Positions 54,373 to 63,940 are shown, numbered from the stretch's first letter. The stretch is DNA of 64,000 nucleotides from Ruficoccus amylovorans (GCF_014230085.1 NZ_JACHVB010000043.1:1-64000); one strand, 5' to 3'. Program-made: numbers and translations. Notes: generated by a model not told the origin, from the sequence alone.

Positions 54373-54631
54373 TTTATCTGGATGCCTGGAGCGTCCGGAA
54401 AAACCAAACACGCTGAAACGCACCCTTTCTCGCCTGTTTAAAGCTCAAAAGCCATAGATGGCAGGCGGGTAAAGACAGCAACCGTACCGGGTAATACCGA
54501 TTCTCCCCGGGCTTGAAGGTTGCCGCTGTTGCAAAGGAACGACGTTCCGTTTCAAAAGGTTTTTGCGAGAGCCCCAGCGGGTGTTTTTTGATAAAAATAC
54601 CCGCTCGCATAAGGGCCCATAACCCTCAAAT

Positions 54632-55651
54632 CTATTTGGAATCGGTATAAGCCTGGCGCAGTTGCTCCCAGCGTTCTTTCTGCGTATCGGTCTTGGCGGG
54701 CGGAACGCTGACCATGATGACGACGTAGAGGTCGCCCCGGGTGCCATCCGCTTTTTTCATCCCAAGCCCTTTCAGCCGCAGGCGACGGCCCGAAGGAGAA
54801 CCAGCGGGAACGGTGACCGAGACGCGCTCCTTCAGCGTAGGGACGGTGAACTTGCGGCCAAGGGCGGCGTCCCAGGGCATGACTTCGAGTTCGTACTCCA
54901 GGTCGGCCCCCTCGACCTGGAAATCCGGGTGTCGCTCCAGCTTGACCGTGAGCAGGAGGTCGCCGGCGGGTCCGCCGTTACGGCCTGCCTGGCCTTTACC
55001 CGCGAGGCGGATCTGCTGGCCCTCGCGTACCCCGGCGGGGACACGCACGCGGAGGGTTTCCACCCGGGTGCCGCCGCTGGCCTCGGGGCGCTTGAGACTG
55101 ATCTCGCGGGTCGAGCCGTTGTTGGCCTCTTCGAGGGAGACGAGCAGGTCGGCTGTGAGGTCCGCGCCCCGGCGCGCGCGCGGCACGCCCGTGCCGAAAC
55201 CCTCGTAGCCGTCTCCACCGCCGAAATCCTGATACTCGAAGCCGCCTCCGCGGCCGCCCTGGGAGCCGAAAATGTGCTCGAAAAAGTCGCTGAAGCCCGT
55301 CCCGCCGAAGTGGAAATCGCGGCCGCCGCCCCCGCTGGTATTGAAGCGCACGCCGCCGGGACCGCCCCAGCTCGGAGGCGGGGTGAAGTTCGCTCCGGCC
55401 TGCCAGTTGCTACCGAGGGCGTCGTATTTCTCGCGCTTTTCCGGGTCGCTGAGAACTTCGTAGGCTTCGTTGATCTCCTTGAACTTGGCCTCGGCGCTCG
55501 CCTTGTCAGCGTCCTTGGCGTGGTCGGGGTGGTATTCCCGGGCCAGCTTGCGGAAAGCCTTCTTGATCTCATCCTGGCTGGCCTCGCGGCTCACGCCCAG
55601 TACTTCGTAGTAGTCTCGGTATCTCACTGACACTCGCCTACATTGAAACAA
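54632..55651 (-). CDS. DnaJ-class co-chaperone (CbpA-like)
   Basis: A 339-residue J-protein. The J domain is at the N-terminus ([43 protein letters not shown] present). A Gly-rich, Phe-rich linker follows, then two C-terminal beta domains ([62 protein letters not shown]), without the zinc-finger repeats of full DnaJ. This places it with CbpA. Start ambiguous: MFQC (55651) or the GTG at 55627, whose [10 protein letters not shown] end is closer to the family. Confidence 0.93.
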   Translation of the reverse strand: MFQCRRVSVRYRDYYEVLGVSREASQDEIKKAFRKLAREYHPDHAKDADKASAEAKFKEINEAYEVLSDPEKREKYDALGSNWQAGANFTPPPSWGGPGGVRFNTSGGGGRDFHFGGTGFSDFFEHIFGSQGGRGGGFEYQDFGGGDGYEGFGTGVPRARRGADLTADLLVSLEEANNGSTREISLKRPEASGGTRVETLRVRVPAGVREGQQIRLAGKGQAGRNGGPAGDLLLTVKLERHPDFQVEGADLEYELEVMPWDAALGRKFTVPTLKERVSVTVPAGSPSGRRLRLKGLGMKKADGTRGDLYVVIMVSVPPAKTDTQKERWEQLRQAYTDSK

Positions 55652-55914
55652 TTTTCCTGCAGAATCAAGGGGGTAGAGAAGGCAGAAATCCGGAAAAATC
55701 AGAAATCTTCCTCCGACTTCATTTGGGACTGTCCATCAGCGTTTGATGGCGTGGCTAAGGGGGATGCTGCTCCAGCATTCCGGACACTTGAGACTCTATG
55801 CGGGGTCTGGGGCGAGTAGCCGGAGGGCAACTGACGCATCGCCTGCTTCCTGTCGGGCGGTAACCCGGAAATTGAAGTTGCGCCCGGCGGCCCGGCCTTG
55901 GCATAGTCGGACGC

Positions 55915-57009
55915 ATGTATGGACCGGCTTTCACCTTCATTTGCGGAGACGACGATTTCCTCGTCGCCCAGGAGGGGCGGGCGCTTTTTGCCGAAAAAAC
56001 CCGCGAGTTGGCCGACGATTTTTCCAAGGAAACGGTCGAGGCCGCCGCCCAGAACATGAGCGAGGTCGAGGAGGTGGTGAACCGCTTTCGCGACTCGGTG
56101 CAGACGCTCTCCATGTTCGGGGACAAGAAGGTGGTCTGGCTCAAGGACGTGAATTTCCTGGCCGATTCGGTCACGGGCCGCGCCGAGGGCACGAAAAAGC
56201 TGGTCGAAGACCTGCAAGCCGTGCTCGAAACCCTTGACCCGGCCGCGGTCGAGGTGATCGTGACCGCCTTTCCGGTGGACCGCCGCCGCAAGGAGTTCAA
56301 GTGGTTCCAGAAGGCCGCCGATTTCCGCGACCTTAAGGGGGCCAACGACGAGGATTCCCTCATCGGGCTGGCCCGCGCCGAGGCCGAGCAGCTTCAGGCG
56401 CAGATGGGCATGCGTGCCGCCGCCGCCCTCGTGGCCAAGGTCCAGGGCAACACCCGGCTGATTCTGGAGGAGACGCGCAAGCTCGCCACCTACGTCGGCT
56501 CCGGCGGCGAGATCGTGGAGGGGCTGGTGGCTGAACTGGTCCCGGCCTTCGGCGAAGGGGATTTTTTCGAGGCGGCGGAGGCGTTTTTCTCACTCAACCT
56601 GCGCTGGACCCTCGACGCGCTCCGGCGGCACTTTTTCACCAACTCCGAGGCCCGCCCGCTGATCGCCTCCATGCAGAACCGCAACCGGCTCATGATCCAA
56701 CTGCGGGTGATGATGGACGGGGGCGAGCTGCGGCTGAGCCCGCGCGGCTTCGCCAAGCCCGAGTTCGACCGCGCCGCCCGCACCTATGCGAAGCACTTCG
56801 GCGGCTTCGACGACAAGTCCTCCTTCAACGTTTTTACGCAGAACCTCTGGTACCTGGGCAACAAAATCGCCCCCTCCGCCCGCGAGCTGACGCTCAAGCG
56901 CCTGATCGACTTCCAGCTTGAGTTCATGCACGCCTTCGAGGATCTCATCCGCCGTCCCACCGACCAGGAGGCCGTCATGCGCGACCTCGCCATCCGCTGC
57001 CTCTCCTAG
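55915..57009 (+). CDS. holA: DNA polymerase III subunit delta
   Basis: A 364-residue clamp-loader subunit that opens the beta clamp. The N-terminal part (TFICGDDDFLVAQEGRALFAE), KKVVWLKDVNFLADS and the C-terminal conserved helical region (RRHFFTNSEARPLIASMQNRNRLMIQLRVMMDGGELRLSP) agree with the diverse HolA family. The stop codon is followed at once by CAAACGCGCGGCGTTTG, then the hairpin cassette. The rest of the clamp-loader operon is not adjacent. Confidence 0.88.
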   Translation: MYGPAFTFICGDDDFLVAQEGRALFAEKTRELADDFSKETVEAAAQNMSEVEEVVNRFRDSVQTLSMFGDKKVVWLKDVNFLADSVTGRAEGTKKLVEDLQAVLETLDPAAVEVIVTAFPVDRRRKEFKWFQKAADFRDLKGANDEDSLIGLARAEAEQLQAQMGMRAAAALVAKVQGNTRLILEETRKLATYVGSGGEIVEGLVAELVPAFGEGDFFEAAEAFFSLNLRWTLDALRRHFFTNSEARPLIASMQNRNRLMIQLRVMMDGGELRLSPRGFAKPEFDRAARTYAKHFGGFDDKSSFNVFTQNLWYLGNKIAPSARELTLKRLIDFQLEFMHAFEDLIRRPTDQEAVMRDLAIRCLS

Positions 57010-57085
57010 CAAACGCGCGGCGTTTGATCCGATTGAGGGGCTGCGCCCCTACGGAGCCAGAAAGGCTCCTACCCCCGGTCGGGGA
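57010..57085. repeat. Modular hairpin cassette, copy 4
   Basis: CAAACGCGCGGCGTTTG (57010-57026) directly follows the holA stop codon, then AGGGGCTGCGCCCCT (57036-57050) and GGAGCCAGAAAGGCTCC (57053-57069), the C'-D part of the cassette. A small CCCCGGTCGGGG hairpin (57073-57084) closes it. It sits between two convergent genes and is likely a bidirectional terminator. Confidence 0.85.
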
Positions 57086-57089
57086 GATG

Positions 57090-57695
57090 TTACCAGAGGA
57101 TCCAGGGGATATACTGGTTGCCGTCGAGGGTGAGCCAGTCCGAGCCTTCGGTGCCCAGCGTGCGCACAAGATCCAGGGGTACGCCCCGCCGGAGCACGGC
57201 GTTGACCACGAGGCGGCTGTCGCGGGTGCCGCCGTCGCGCAGGTCCACGAGCTGGATTTCGGCCTCCAGGCGCAGCAGGTTTCCGCCTTGGGAGGGCTGG
57301 GGAATGAGCTTGATCGCGGTCACGCTGAGCACGTAGTCCTCAAAGGTCGAAAGGCTGGTCTCGCAGCCGGGACCGATGAGGGTGGAGAGCCGGACGGGCT
57401 TGCCCGCGATGATCGCGTCGAAGCCGATGAGGATGTTCTCGGCGTTCTTGTAGCGGGAGAGCAGCGGGTCGCTCAGGATCGGGTTGGCCTGGAGGAGTTC
57501 GCGCAGCTTGGGGCGGACGTTTCTGAGGTCGAGCCGGTCAAGGTAAGGCCGGGGCGCGTTCTGGACAAGCTCCTCGATGATGGCGTCGTTCGCCGGGAAT
57601 GTCTCGGGCGGCAGCGGGGTGTCGTCGGCCCGTAGCTGGCAGGCGGCGACGATAAACAAAAAGGTGGCAAGCGGGCGTAAACTCAGGCGGGGCAT
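57090..57695 (-). CDS. Exported hypothetical protein
   Basis: A 201-residue protein with a signal peptide (LRPLATFLFIVAACQLRA). The mature part ends in GSDWLTLDGNQYIPWILW. No family is recognised. Its C-terminal WILW resembles the C-terminal WFLW of the short ORF at 57869-58153. The start at MPRLSLRPL fits the signal peptide; a longer in-frame ORF has no support. Confidence 0.6.
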   Translation of the reverse strand: MPRLSLRPLATFLFIVAACQLRADDTPLPPETFPANDAIIEELVQNAPRPYLDRLDLRNVRPKLRELLQANPILSDPLLSRYKNAENILIGFDAIIAGKPVRLSTLIGPGCETSLSTFEDYVLSVTAIKLIPQPSQGGNLLRLEAEIQLVDLRDGGTRDSRLVVNAVLRRGVPLDLVRTLGTEGSDWLTLDGNQYIPWILW

Positions 57696-57868
57696 GGGCG
57701 GGCAGATGAAAAGTACGAAACGCCACTGTGGCCGTTCCGCCGCCGGGGGACGAACCTTTTTTGCAAGGCGGAGGGCAGTGTGAAGCCGGAGGCTTGGGGC
57801 AGCCTGTGAAGGAAAGGAACGAGAGGTTGGTCCTGCTGTATCCAAAAACGGATACGCGATGAGAAACC

Positions 57869-58153
57869 TTACCACAGAAACCAGAATATACGCTGGCTTT
57901 GGCTGGTGGTTTCGTTGCCGTCCTTGTCGGTGCTGGTGTGGGTGGAGGTCAGTCCACCAAAGGAGTGTGCTTGGTCGCGCTGGAGCGTGAACTCTGAACG
58001 GATCCCGCTTTGAGGCGTGACGGGCTCGCCGGTGGCCTCGATTACGAGAGGCGTGCCGTCGGGAGCTGTTGCGTGGATCGTGCGCTTGGAGCCGGGTTGG
58101 GGCGCACAAAAAAACCGGCGCGGAACGGGCCGCGCCGGTTTTGCACACAGCAT
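57869..58153 (-). pseudogene. Possible small gene or gene remnant ending in WFLW
   Basis: 94-residue reading frame ending TSQSQRIFWFLW, with a hydrophilic Thr/Ser/Glu-rich body (TIHATAPDGTPLVIEATGEP). The only ATG lies at or before the terminator hairpin of the SET gene, so a real start may be absent. The end resembles the C-terminus of the neighbouring exported protein. I cannot tell whether it is an intact short gene or a decayed one. Confidence 0.3.
58108..58143 (-). terminator. Terminator of the SET-domain gene
   Basis: A stem AAAACCGGCGCGG pairs with CCGCGCCGGTTTT (loop AACGGG), with A- and T-runs. It follows the SET gene stop by about 20 bp on the minus strand. Confidence 0.9.
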
Positions 58154-58164
58154 AAGGGACTTGG

Positions 58165-58710
58165 TTAATTGGCTTGGAAACTGGGGGCGGGGATGACCAC
58201 GTTTTTGACCAGAGCGCGCGGGAGCGTGCGGCGGCGCGGGCGCGGCTCGCTGACTTCGGGCGAGCAGGTCAGATCGCTCCACGGGCACGGGTCGTAGTGA
58301 CCGTAGTTTTCCAGGATCTCCTCGCCTTCGAAGATATCGCGCAGGGCGACGGAGCACAGCGGGTCGCCGTCAGCTGGAGCGCCGGAGTTAGGCTCGTTGG
58401 AGTGGTTGACGTAGCGGGCGTTGTCGAGGCAGACGATGATGCTGTCCAGCCGGGCCGAGTAGTAGCCGTACACGCGGGCGGCGTTGAGGATGCCGTTGAT
58501 GGTTTTGTTCGTGCGCGAGTCGGCCACCGTCTCCAGATGGGCGCGGCTGAGCAGGAGCACGTTGTCGAGGGTGGCCTTCCACCAGACGGACCCGGCGGGA
58601 ATAAACGTCCGGGCGAAAAGGCCGCAACCGTGGATGGGGCTGGGCCGGACTTGCGCGTAGCGTTCGAGGACACTGGCGGCGGGTTTGAGAGAGAGTACGT
58701 TTCTAGGCAT
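58165..58710 (-). CDS. SET-domain protein (protein-lysine methyltransferase-like)
   Basis: A 181-residue protein. SET motifs are in order: RPSPIHGCGLFARTFIPAG, then CLDNARYVNHSNEPNSGAP (N-H-S-x-x-P-N), then ALRDIFEGEEILENYGHYDP (G-E-E-I-x-x-x-Y). The pattern is typical of bacterial SET proteins acquired from eukaryotes (established for other families; inferred here). The cofactor is S-adenosylmethionine; the substrate is unknown. Divergent from the DUF4019 gene across 383 bp. Confidence 0.9.
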   Translation of the reverse strand: MPRNVLSLKPAASVLERYAQVRPSPIHGCGLFARTFIPAGSVWWKATLDNVLLLSRAHLETVADSRTNKTINGILNAARVYGYYSARLDSIIVCLDNARYVNHSNEPNSGAPADGDPLCSVALRDIFEGEEILENYGHYDPCPWSDLTCSPEVSEPRPRRRTLPRALVKNVVIPAPSFQAN

Positions 58711-59093
58711 GATGGATCAGTGAGGGAATCGACTGGCCGATCACGCAATCCCGACGGAGTTGACTCCGTCCGCAGCCGATATTTTGCTCCACTGTCCCTG
58801 TCTCCACAACGGGTTTGACCACAGGAACAAAAACCGGGCGTTCAAGCCAAGAATTGAAGGTGGTTGTGTTGCGTTGAGTAAGGTTGCCGCGGGTCCGGTA
58901 ACGGACCGCTCGCGACGGTTATATCGACGGAGAAAATATGTGTCCTTATTTAGACGAAATGTCGAGATTTCAATGCAGGTTTTCTGCAAATTTTCCGGCG
59001 GGGGTGCGGACCGGTTTCCGGGTCGGGGGAGGGCATTTCCCGCCGTCAGCAATACGCTCGACAGCGGGTGGGAGAGGGGGCAGGCTTTGGGGG
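58711..59093. other. Divergent intergenic region
   Basis: 383 bp between the SET gene and the DUF4019 gene, with a short palindrome GGTCCGGTAACGGACC near 58889 and nothing I can call a gene. It probably holds both promoters. Confidence 0.45.
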
Positions 59094-59537
59094 ATGAAGT
59101 CCGTCCTGCCGCCCGCTGCCGTGCGCCTGTGTGCCGCGCTCGTCCTCCTGCTCTCGCTGGCCGCTCCGGCCTGGGCGTTGCCGGACCGCGAGATCGCCGG
59201 GCGCGAGGCGGTTGACACCTGGCTGGCGCTGGTGGACGGCGGCAAGTACGCCGAGAGCTGGGAAGCGACCGCGCCGGTCTTCCGCACCGCGATCCCGAAG
59301 GAGCAGTGGGTCGAGCTGTTGGCAAAGGTGCGGACCCCGCTGGGCAAGGTCGAGAGCCGCAAGCTCAAGGCACTCTTTTACACCGACGCGCTGCCGGATG
59401 CTCCGCCGGGGGAATACGTCGTCGTGCAGTTCGAGACGAAGTTCGCCGGGCGCGAGGACACCGCGCTGGAGACCGTCACCCCGATGCTCAACGCCGAGGG
59501 GACGGCCTGGCAGGTCTGCGGTTACTATATCAAGTGA
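59094..59537 (+). CDS. Exported DUF4019-type protein
   Basis: A 147-residue protein with a signal peptide (RLCAALVLLLSLAAPAWA). The mature part starts LPDREIAGREAVDTWLALVDGGKYAESWEATAPVF, the pattern of DUF4019 (PF13211), and continues with YVVVQFETKFAGREDTALETVTPML. Periplasmic; function unknown. A longer upstream ORF has no support. Confidence 0.75.
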   Translation: MKSVLPPAAVRLCAALVLLLSLAAPAWALPDREIAGREAVDTWLALVDGGKYAESWEATAPVFRTAIPKEQWVELLAKVRTPLGKVESRKLKALFYTDALPDAPPGEYVVVQFETKFAGREDTALETVTPMLNAEGTAWQVCGYYIK

Positions 59538-59609
59538 CGTCTCGTTTCTTTTTAACCGGCGGGGATAATGCGTTGCGGTTCGGGGGCGGGACTGTCAGGG
59601 TCGCCCGCC

Positions 59610-60014
59610 ATGCAATCGAAGCCTCAACTGCTGATTTTTGCCACTTGCGACGGCGTGCACGTCGAGCCGTCCACCGGCAAGCACTACCTGATGGGCATTT
59701 TCTCAAGCCTGCGGGCGCGGGACTTTCCGGTCGTGCATCCGCAGATGGTCTGGTTCATCAGCCTGACCGATGTCAGCGTGGGTGAGCATACGCTGAATCT
59801 CTCACTGGGCCTGCCCGGCATGCAGCCGCTCATGTCCGTGTCGCGACCCTTCGAATCGAAGAGCCCGCTGCACCGCATCCACATTATCAACCAGCTCCAG
59901 AATGTCCATTTCGACCAACCCGGTGACTACACGGCGGCGATTGAGGTTGACGACGAGCCCATCCTTGTGACGTCCTTTGGAGTCATTGCCCTTGGCAATC
60001 CCCCGACATTATGA
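59610..60014 (+). CDS. DUF6941-type hypothetical protein
   Basis: A 134-residue soluble protein (KPQLLIFATCDGVHVEPSTGKHYLMGIFSSLRARDFPVVHP) with no signal peptide and alternating strands suggesting a beta-sandwich. It resembles the DUF6941 family by recall. Its stop overlaps the start of the PfkB kinase by four bases, so the two are translationally coupled. Function unknown. Confidence 0.7.
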   Translation: MQSKPQLLIFATCDGVHVEPSTGKHYLMGIFSSLRARDFPVVHPQMVWFISLTDVSVGEHTLNLSLGLPGMQPLMSVSRPFESKSPLHRIHIINQLQNVHFDQPGDYTAAIEVDDEPILVTSFGVIALGNPPTL

Positions 60015-60997
60015 GTGAAAAACAGTTTGAACTGATCGGCGTTGGCTCGCCGATTGTTGATAGTCTTGCCCAGGTCGAAGAGACCTTCGTCGCCTCCATC
60101 CCCGGAGAAAAGGGCGGTATGGAACTGGTGGACGCCACCACGATGGGCGAATTGATGGCCCAGGTCGAGTCTCCCATGACCGAAGCCCCCGGCGGCTCCG
60201 CCGGAAATACCGCCGTGGCTGTGGCCCGGCTGGGCCTGCCCACGACCTTCCTCGGCAAGATCGGCAACGACGCCGGCGGCGAGTTTTACAAGGACCGCTT
60301 CGTAGAACTCGGCGGCGATGGCTCGCGCTTCAAGGTGGGCGCGGTGCCCAATGGCCGCTGCCTGTCCCTCGTGACGCCCGACTCCGAGCGCACCATGCGC
60401 ACGGACCTGGGCGCGGCCATGACCCTCTCCCCGGATGAGGTGAGCGTGGAGGACTTCCGCGGCTGTCGGCACGCCCACATCGAGGGCTACATCCTTTTTA
60501 ACCGCGAACTGATGTTCAAGGTGCTCAACTCGGCCAAGGCCGCCGGGTGCACGGTCAGCATCGACCTGGCCTCCTTCGAGGTGGTCGGGGCGACCAAGGA
60601 CATCCTGCCCGACATCCTGAGCGAGTACGTGGACGTGGTTTTTGCCAACGAAGGCGAGGCGGGCGCGTTGTTCGACTCGACCGACTACGAAAAGATGGTG
60701 GCCGAACTGGCCGGGATGTGCGAAGTCGCCGTGGTCAAGCTTGGCAAGGCCGGTTCGCTCATTCAGCAGGGTAAGACCCTGGAGAAAATCGCTCCGGTGC
60801 TGGTCAACCAGTCGGTCGATACGACTGGCGCGGGCGACCTGTGGGCGGCGGGCTTCCTTTACGGCTGGCTGCGCGGGCGTCCACTGGCGACCTGCGGCCA
60901 CTACGGCTCGGTCATGGGCGCGGAAATCGTCCAGGTCATGGGTGCGGCTATCCCGCACGACCGCTGGCCCGGCGTTCGCAAGCTGCTCGAAGCCTGA
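60011..60997 (+). CDS. PfkB-family kinase (adenosine kinase/ribokinase-like)
   Basis: A 328-residue sugar or nucleoside kinase. PfkB signature 1 EAPGGSAGNTAVAVARLGL with GKIGNDAGGEFY; signature 2 DTTGAGDLWAAGFLYGWLRG with the catalytic Asp. The pattern GVGSPIVDSLAQV at the start fits adenosine kinase-like members, but specificity is not readable. Overlaps the upstream gene (ATGA). Confidence 0.9.
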   Translation: MSEKQFELIGVGSPIVDSLAQVEETFVASIPGEKGGMELVDATTMGELMAQVESPMTEAPGGSAGNTAVAVARLGLPTTFLGKIGNDAGGEFYKDRFVELGGDGSRFKVGAVPNGRCLSLVTPDSERTMRTDLGAAMTLSPDEVSVEDFRGCRHAHIEGYILFNRELMFKVLNSAKAAGCTVSIDLASFEVVGATKDILPDILSEYVDVVFANEGEAGALFDSTDYEKMVAELAGMCEVAVVKLGKAGSLIQQGKTLEKIAPVLVNQSVDTTGAGDLWAAGFLYGWLRGRPLATCGHYGSVMGAEIVQVMGAAIPHDRWPGVRKLLEA

Positions 60998-61050
60998 GCC
61001 ACGTGGCCTGAGCGAGCCTGGTGTACCCTTACCGAAGTTCTTGCATTAAA

Positions 61051-61142
61051 TTTGGGGGTTCTGCGCCCCCAAACCCCGGTGCGTGACCGCACAGGACATT
61101 GAGGGGCGCTGCCCCTACGGAGCCCATAAAGGCCGCTACCCC
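61051..61142. repeat. Modular hairpin cassette, copy 5
   Basis: TGGGGGTTCTGCGCCCCCA (61053-61071), GGTGCGTGACCGCAC (about 61079), AGGGGCGCTGCCCCT (61102-61116) and GGAGCCCATAAAGGCCGCT (about 61119-61137): the order A'-B-C'-D again, with a degraded D. It fills most of the gap between the two PfkB genes. Confidence 0.75.
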
Positions 61143-61222
61143 TGATAGCTGGTCCAGCCGGACTCTGCGTCGGCGTTGACGGGGCAGGGGCGGGTATTTA
61201 GGGTATCGGCATCTCCGGCTCT

Positions 61223-62119
61223 ATGGACAACCCGCACTCAACCACTTCCTCCCTGCTCGTGACGGGCGGGCTCGGTCTCGACACGCTTGTCATGCCCGAC
61301 GGTGAGGTGCGCCACGAGATCGGCGGCTCGGCCTGGTTCGCCTCGCTGGCGGCGGCGTTTTTCCTGAAGCCGCGCCTCCTCGGCGTGGTGGGCGGTGATT
61401 TTCCGCTGGCCGAGCGCGACCGTCTGGAATCACTTGGGGTGGATACTGCCGGGATGGTCGTGCTCGCGGACGAGAAGACCTTTGCCTGGAAATGCCTTTA
61501 TCACGCGGACCCGGACAAGCGCAAAACCCTGGAACTGCACCCGAACGTGGAAGAGTCCTACCGCCCGCGCCTGAGCGAAGCCGAGCGGCGCTGCCCGTTT
61601 CTGCTGCTGGCCAACATGCGGCCCGACTTCCAGCGGCGCGTGCTCGATCAGATGGCGGGCGAACCGTTTGTCGCGCTCGACACCATTGACTTCTGGATCC
61701 GCGAGCGCCGGAACGAGCTTTTGCAAATGATCCGCCGGACCCGCCTGCTCCTGCTCAACGACGAGGAAGCCACCCTCCTTACCGGCGAGCCGGACCCGCA
61801 CCGTGCTGGTCGCGCCCTGCTGGCGCTCGGGCCGGAGTTTGCCGTGGTCAAGCTCGGTTCGCGCGGCTCGCTGGGCTTTGCGCAGCGGGAGGATTGGCAT
61901 GTGCCCGCGCAGTTGGTGGAAAATCCGGTCGATCCCACCGGGGCCGGGGACAGCTTCGCCGGGGCGCTCATGGCGACGCTGGCCGTTGCCGAGAAACGTG
62001 ACGCCGCCGCCCTCCGCGTCGCTATGGAGGCCGGGGCGCGCATTGCCGCGATCACCGTGCAGGGCTTTTCCGCACGGGCGCTGATCGCCGGGTTGGAGAG
62101 GGAACGAGCCGGAGGCTGA
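61223..62119 (+). CDS. PfkB-family carbohydrate kinase
   Basis: A 298-residue kinase. HEIGGSAWFASLAAAFFLKPRLLGVVGGDFP is a variant of PfkB motif 1 (the usual GG-x-x-N is GGSAW); VDPTGAGDSFAGALMATLA is motif 2 with the catalytic Asp, intact. LLNDEEATLLTGE is the usual middle motif. Not the same subfamily as the gene at 60011. Confidence 0.9.
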   Translation: MDNPHSTTSSLLVTGGLGLDTLVMPDGEVRHEIGGSAWFASLAAAFFLKPRLLGVVGGDFPLAERDRLESLGVDTAGMVVLADEKTFAWKCLYHADPDKRKTLELHPNVEESYRPRLSEAERRCPFLLLANMRPDFQRRVLDQMAGEPFVALDTIDFWIRERRNELLQMIRRTRLLLLNDEEATLLTGEPDPHRAGRALLALGPEFAVVKLGSRGSLGFAQREDWHVPAQLVENPVDPTGAGDSFAGALMATLAVAEKRDAAALRVAMEAGARIAAITVQGFSARALIAGLERERAGG

Positions 62120-62164
62120 CGTTTTCGCTTTTTTAACCACGGATTTCCCGGATGCCGCGGATTA

Positions 62165-62188
62165 TACCATTTGAAACCTGAAATGGTA
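62165..62188. repeat. Small hairpin after the second PfkB gene
   Basis: TACCATTTGAAACCTGAAATGGTA forms a stem of eight to nine bases, a possible terminator in the gap 62120-62444. Confidence 0.5.
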
Positions 62189-62220
62189 AAATCGGAAAGT
62201 ATCCTGTCCTTGTTGCTATT

Positions 62221-62299
62221 GTTAACAGGAAGGACGGGAAGTGAGGAAGGCAACATCTCCGAATGAGCTTGTCGTTCTTTCCGGCCTTCCTGTTAAATC
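62221..62299. repeat. AACAGGAAGG palindromic repeat, copy 2
   Basis: GTTAACAGGAAGGACGGGAA at the left and CCGGCCTTCCTGTTAAATCC at the right, about 78 bp, same layout as the copy at 27711. Confidence 0.85.
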
Positions 62300-62444
62300 C
62301 CAGCCTCTGTACGCGGTAGCCATGCGATTTCCCCGAACGCTTGTCCCCAAATGCAGGATCCCGGCGCCGCTCGGGAAGGGCCATGTCCGGCTTGCGTTTT
62401 GGGGAAGTGAGCGGTAGGGTGGCGGTTTTTATCGAGGCATACCC

Positions 62445-63722
62445 ATGAAGGAGACGGACAGCATCCACGAACTGGTTGAAGGCATCGCCCGGCAGGCCCG
62501 CGCGGCCGCCTTGCAGACGGCTGTGCTCAGCACGGAGCAGAAAAACCGCGCCCTCAACATCCTTGCCGATCTGATCGAGGAAAACGCGGCCCTGCTCCTG
62601 AACGAGAACGCCCGTGACCTTTCGACCGCGCGTTCGCTGGAGTTGGCCAAGCCGATGATCGAACGGCTGACCTTTACCCCCGAGCGCATCAAGGCGATGG
62701 CCGCCGGTGTGCGCGAGGTGGCCGCGCTGCCCGATCCGGTGGGTGAGGAGCTGGAGCGCACCGTGCGCCCGAACGGCCTCGACATCCGCAAGGTGCGTGT
62801 GCCCATCGGCGTAATCGGAATTATTTACGAGTCGCGCCCGAATGTGACGGTTGACTGCGCCGTGCTCTGCCTCAAGAGCGGCAACGCCTGCATCCTGCGC
62901 GGAGGCAAGGAGGCCATCCATTCGAACCTGGCGTTGGCCGAGCTCATCCGCCAGGCCCTGCAAAAGTCCGGGCTGCCCGAGCACGCCGTGCAGATCATCC
63001 CCACGACGGACCGCTATGCGCTCAACGAGCTGCTCAAACTCAGCCAGTACGTCCACTGCATCATCCCCCGTGGCGGCGAGGGGCTGATCCGCTTTATCAC
63101 GGAGAACAGCCGCATCCCCGTCATCAAGCACTTCGATGGCATTTGCTCGGTCTATGTGGACAAGGCCGCCGATCCGGCGATGGCCGTCGCCGTCACCGTC
63201 AACGCCAAGACCCAGCGCGTGAGCGTGTGCAACGCGGCGGAAAATCTTTTCATCCATCGGGCTTGCGCGCCTGAACTGTTGCCCGCCATCGCCCGCGCCC
63301 TGAGGGAGAAGGACGTGGAACTGCGGGTGGACGACAGGGCGGCGGCGATTCTGGAGCCCGCGGGCATCCCGACCGTGCCCGCGACTGAGGACGACTACCG
63401 TACCGAATACCTGGACGCGATCATCGCGATCAAGGTGGTGGACTCGGTCGAGGAAGCTATTACGGACATCAACCAGTACGGCAGCGGGCATTCCGAGTCG
63501 ATCATCACCGCCGACGCGGAGGCCGCCCGGCTGTTCCTGGCCGGGGTGGACGCCTCCACGGTTTACCACAACGCTTCGACCCGTTTCACCGACGGTAATG
63601 AGTTTGGCCTGGGCGCGGAGATCGGCATTTCCACCGACCGCCTGCACGCTCGCGGCCCGATGGGCCTGCGTGAGCTGTGCACTTACAAGTACCAGGTCCA
63701 CGGTACCGGCCAGATCAAGTAA
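62445..63722 (+). CDS. proA: Glutamate-5-semialdehyde dehydrogenase (gamma-glutamyl phosphate reductase)
   Basis: A 425-residue enzyme that reduces gamma-glutamyl phosphate in proline synthesis. [39 protein letters not shown] is the family signature, with the NADP-binding loop. The catalytic Cys is in [50 protein letters not shown] closes the fold. Normal length. Confidence 0.97.
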   Translation: MKETDSIHELVEGIARQARAAALQTAVLSTEQKNRALNILADLIEENAALLLNENARDLSTARSLELAKPMIERLTFTPERIKAMAAGVREVAALPDPVGEELERTVRPNGLDIRKVRVPIGVIGIIYESRPNVTVDCAVLCLKSGNACILRGGKEAIHSNLALAELIRQALQKSGLPEHAVQIIPTTDRYALNELLKLSQYVHCIIPRGGEGLIRFITENSRIPVIKHFDGICSVYVDKAADPAMAVAVTVNAKTQRVSVCNAAENLFIHRACAPELLPAIARALREKDVELRVDDRAAAILEPAGIPTVPATEDDYRTEYLDAIIAIKVVDSVEEAITDINQYGSGHSESIITADAEAARLFLAGVDASTVYHNASTRFTDGNEFGLGAEIGISTDRLHARGPMGLRELCTYKYQVHGTGQIK

Positions 63723-63758
63723 AGCCGTTTCTCACGCGTTTTGATGCTCAAAGATATC

Positions 63759-63837
63759 AAACAGGAAGGGCGGAAAGTAAGGAAAGGGATACCACCTGTT
63801 TTCCTTGGCGTGCGTTTCGTGCTTCCTGTTTAATCCC
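63759..63837. repeat. AACAGGAAGG palindromic repeat, copy 3
   Basis: Starts TCAAACAGGAAGGGCGGAAA and ends GCTTCCTGTTTAATCC, about 78 bp, after proA. Its left half is repeated, inverted, at 63900. Confidence 0.85.
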
Positions 63838-63899
63838 TTGCTTGATCAAGGCGGTTGGTCGGTAGATCCCATTTCTGTGGAGAAACTGTATAAGGGCGG

Positions 63900-63940
63900 G
63901 GGCATATCCTTCCTTACTTTCCGCCCTTCCTGTTAAACTC
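63900..63940. repeat. AACAGGAAGG palindromic repeat, copy 4 (half)
   Basis: GCATATCCTTCCTTACTTTC continuing to CCTGTTAAACTC is the reverse complement of the left half of copy 3, so this is a partial copy in inverted orientation near the window end. I see no gene from 63723 to 64000. Confidence 0.8.
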
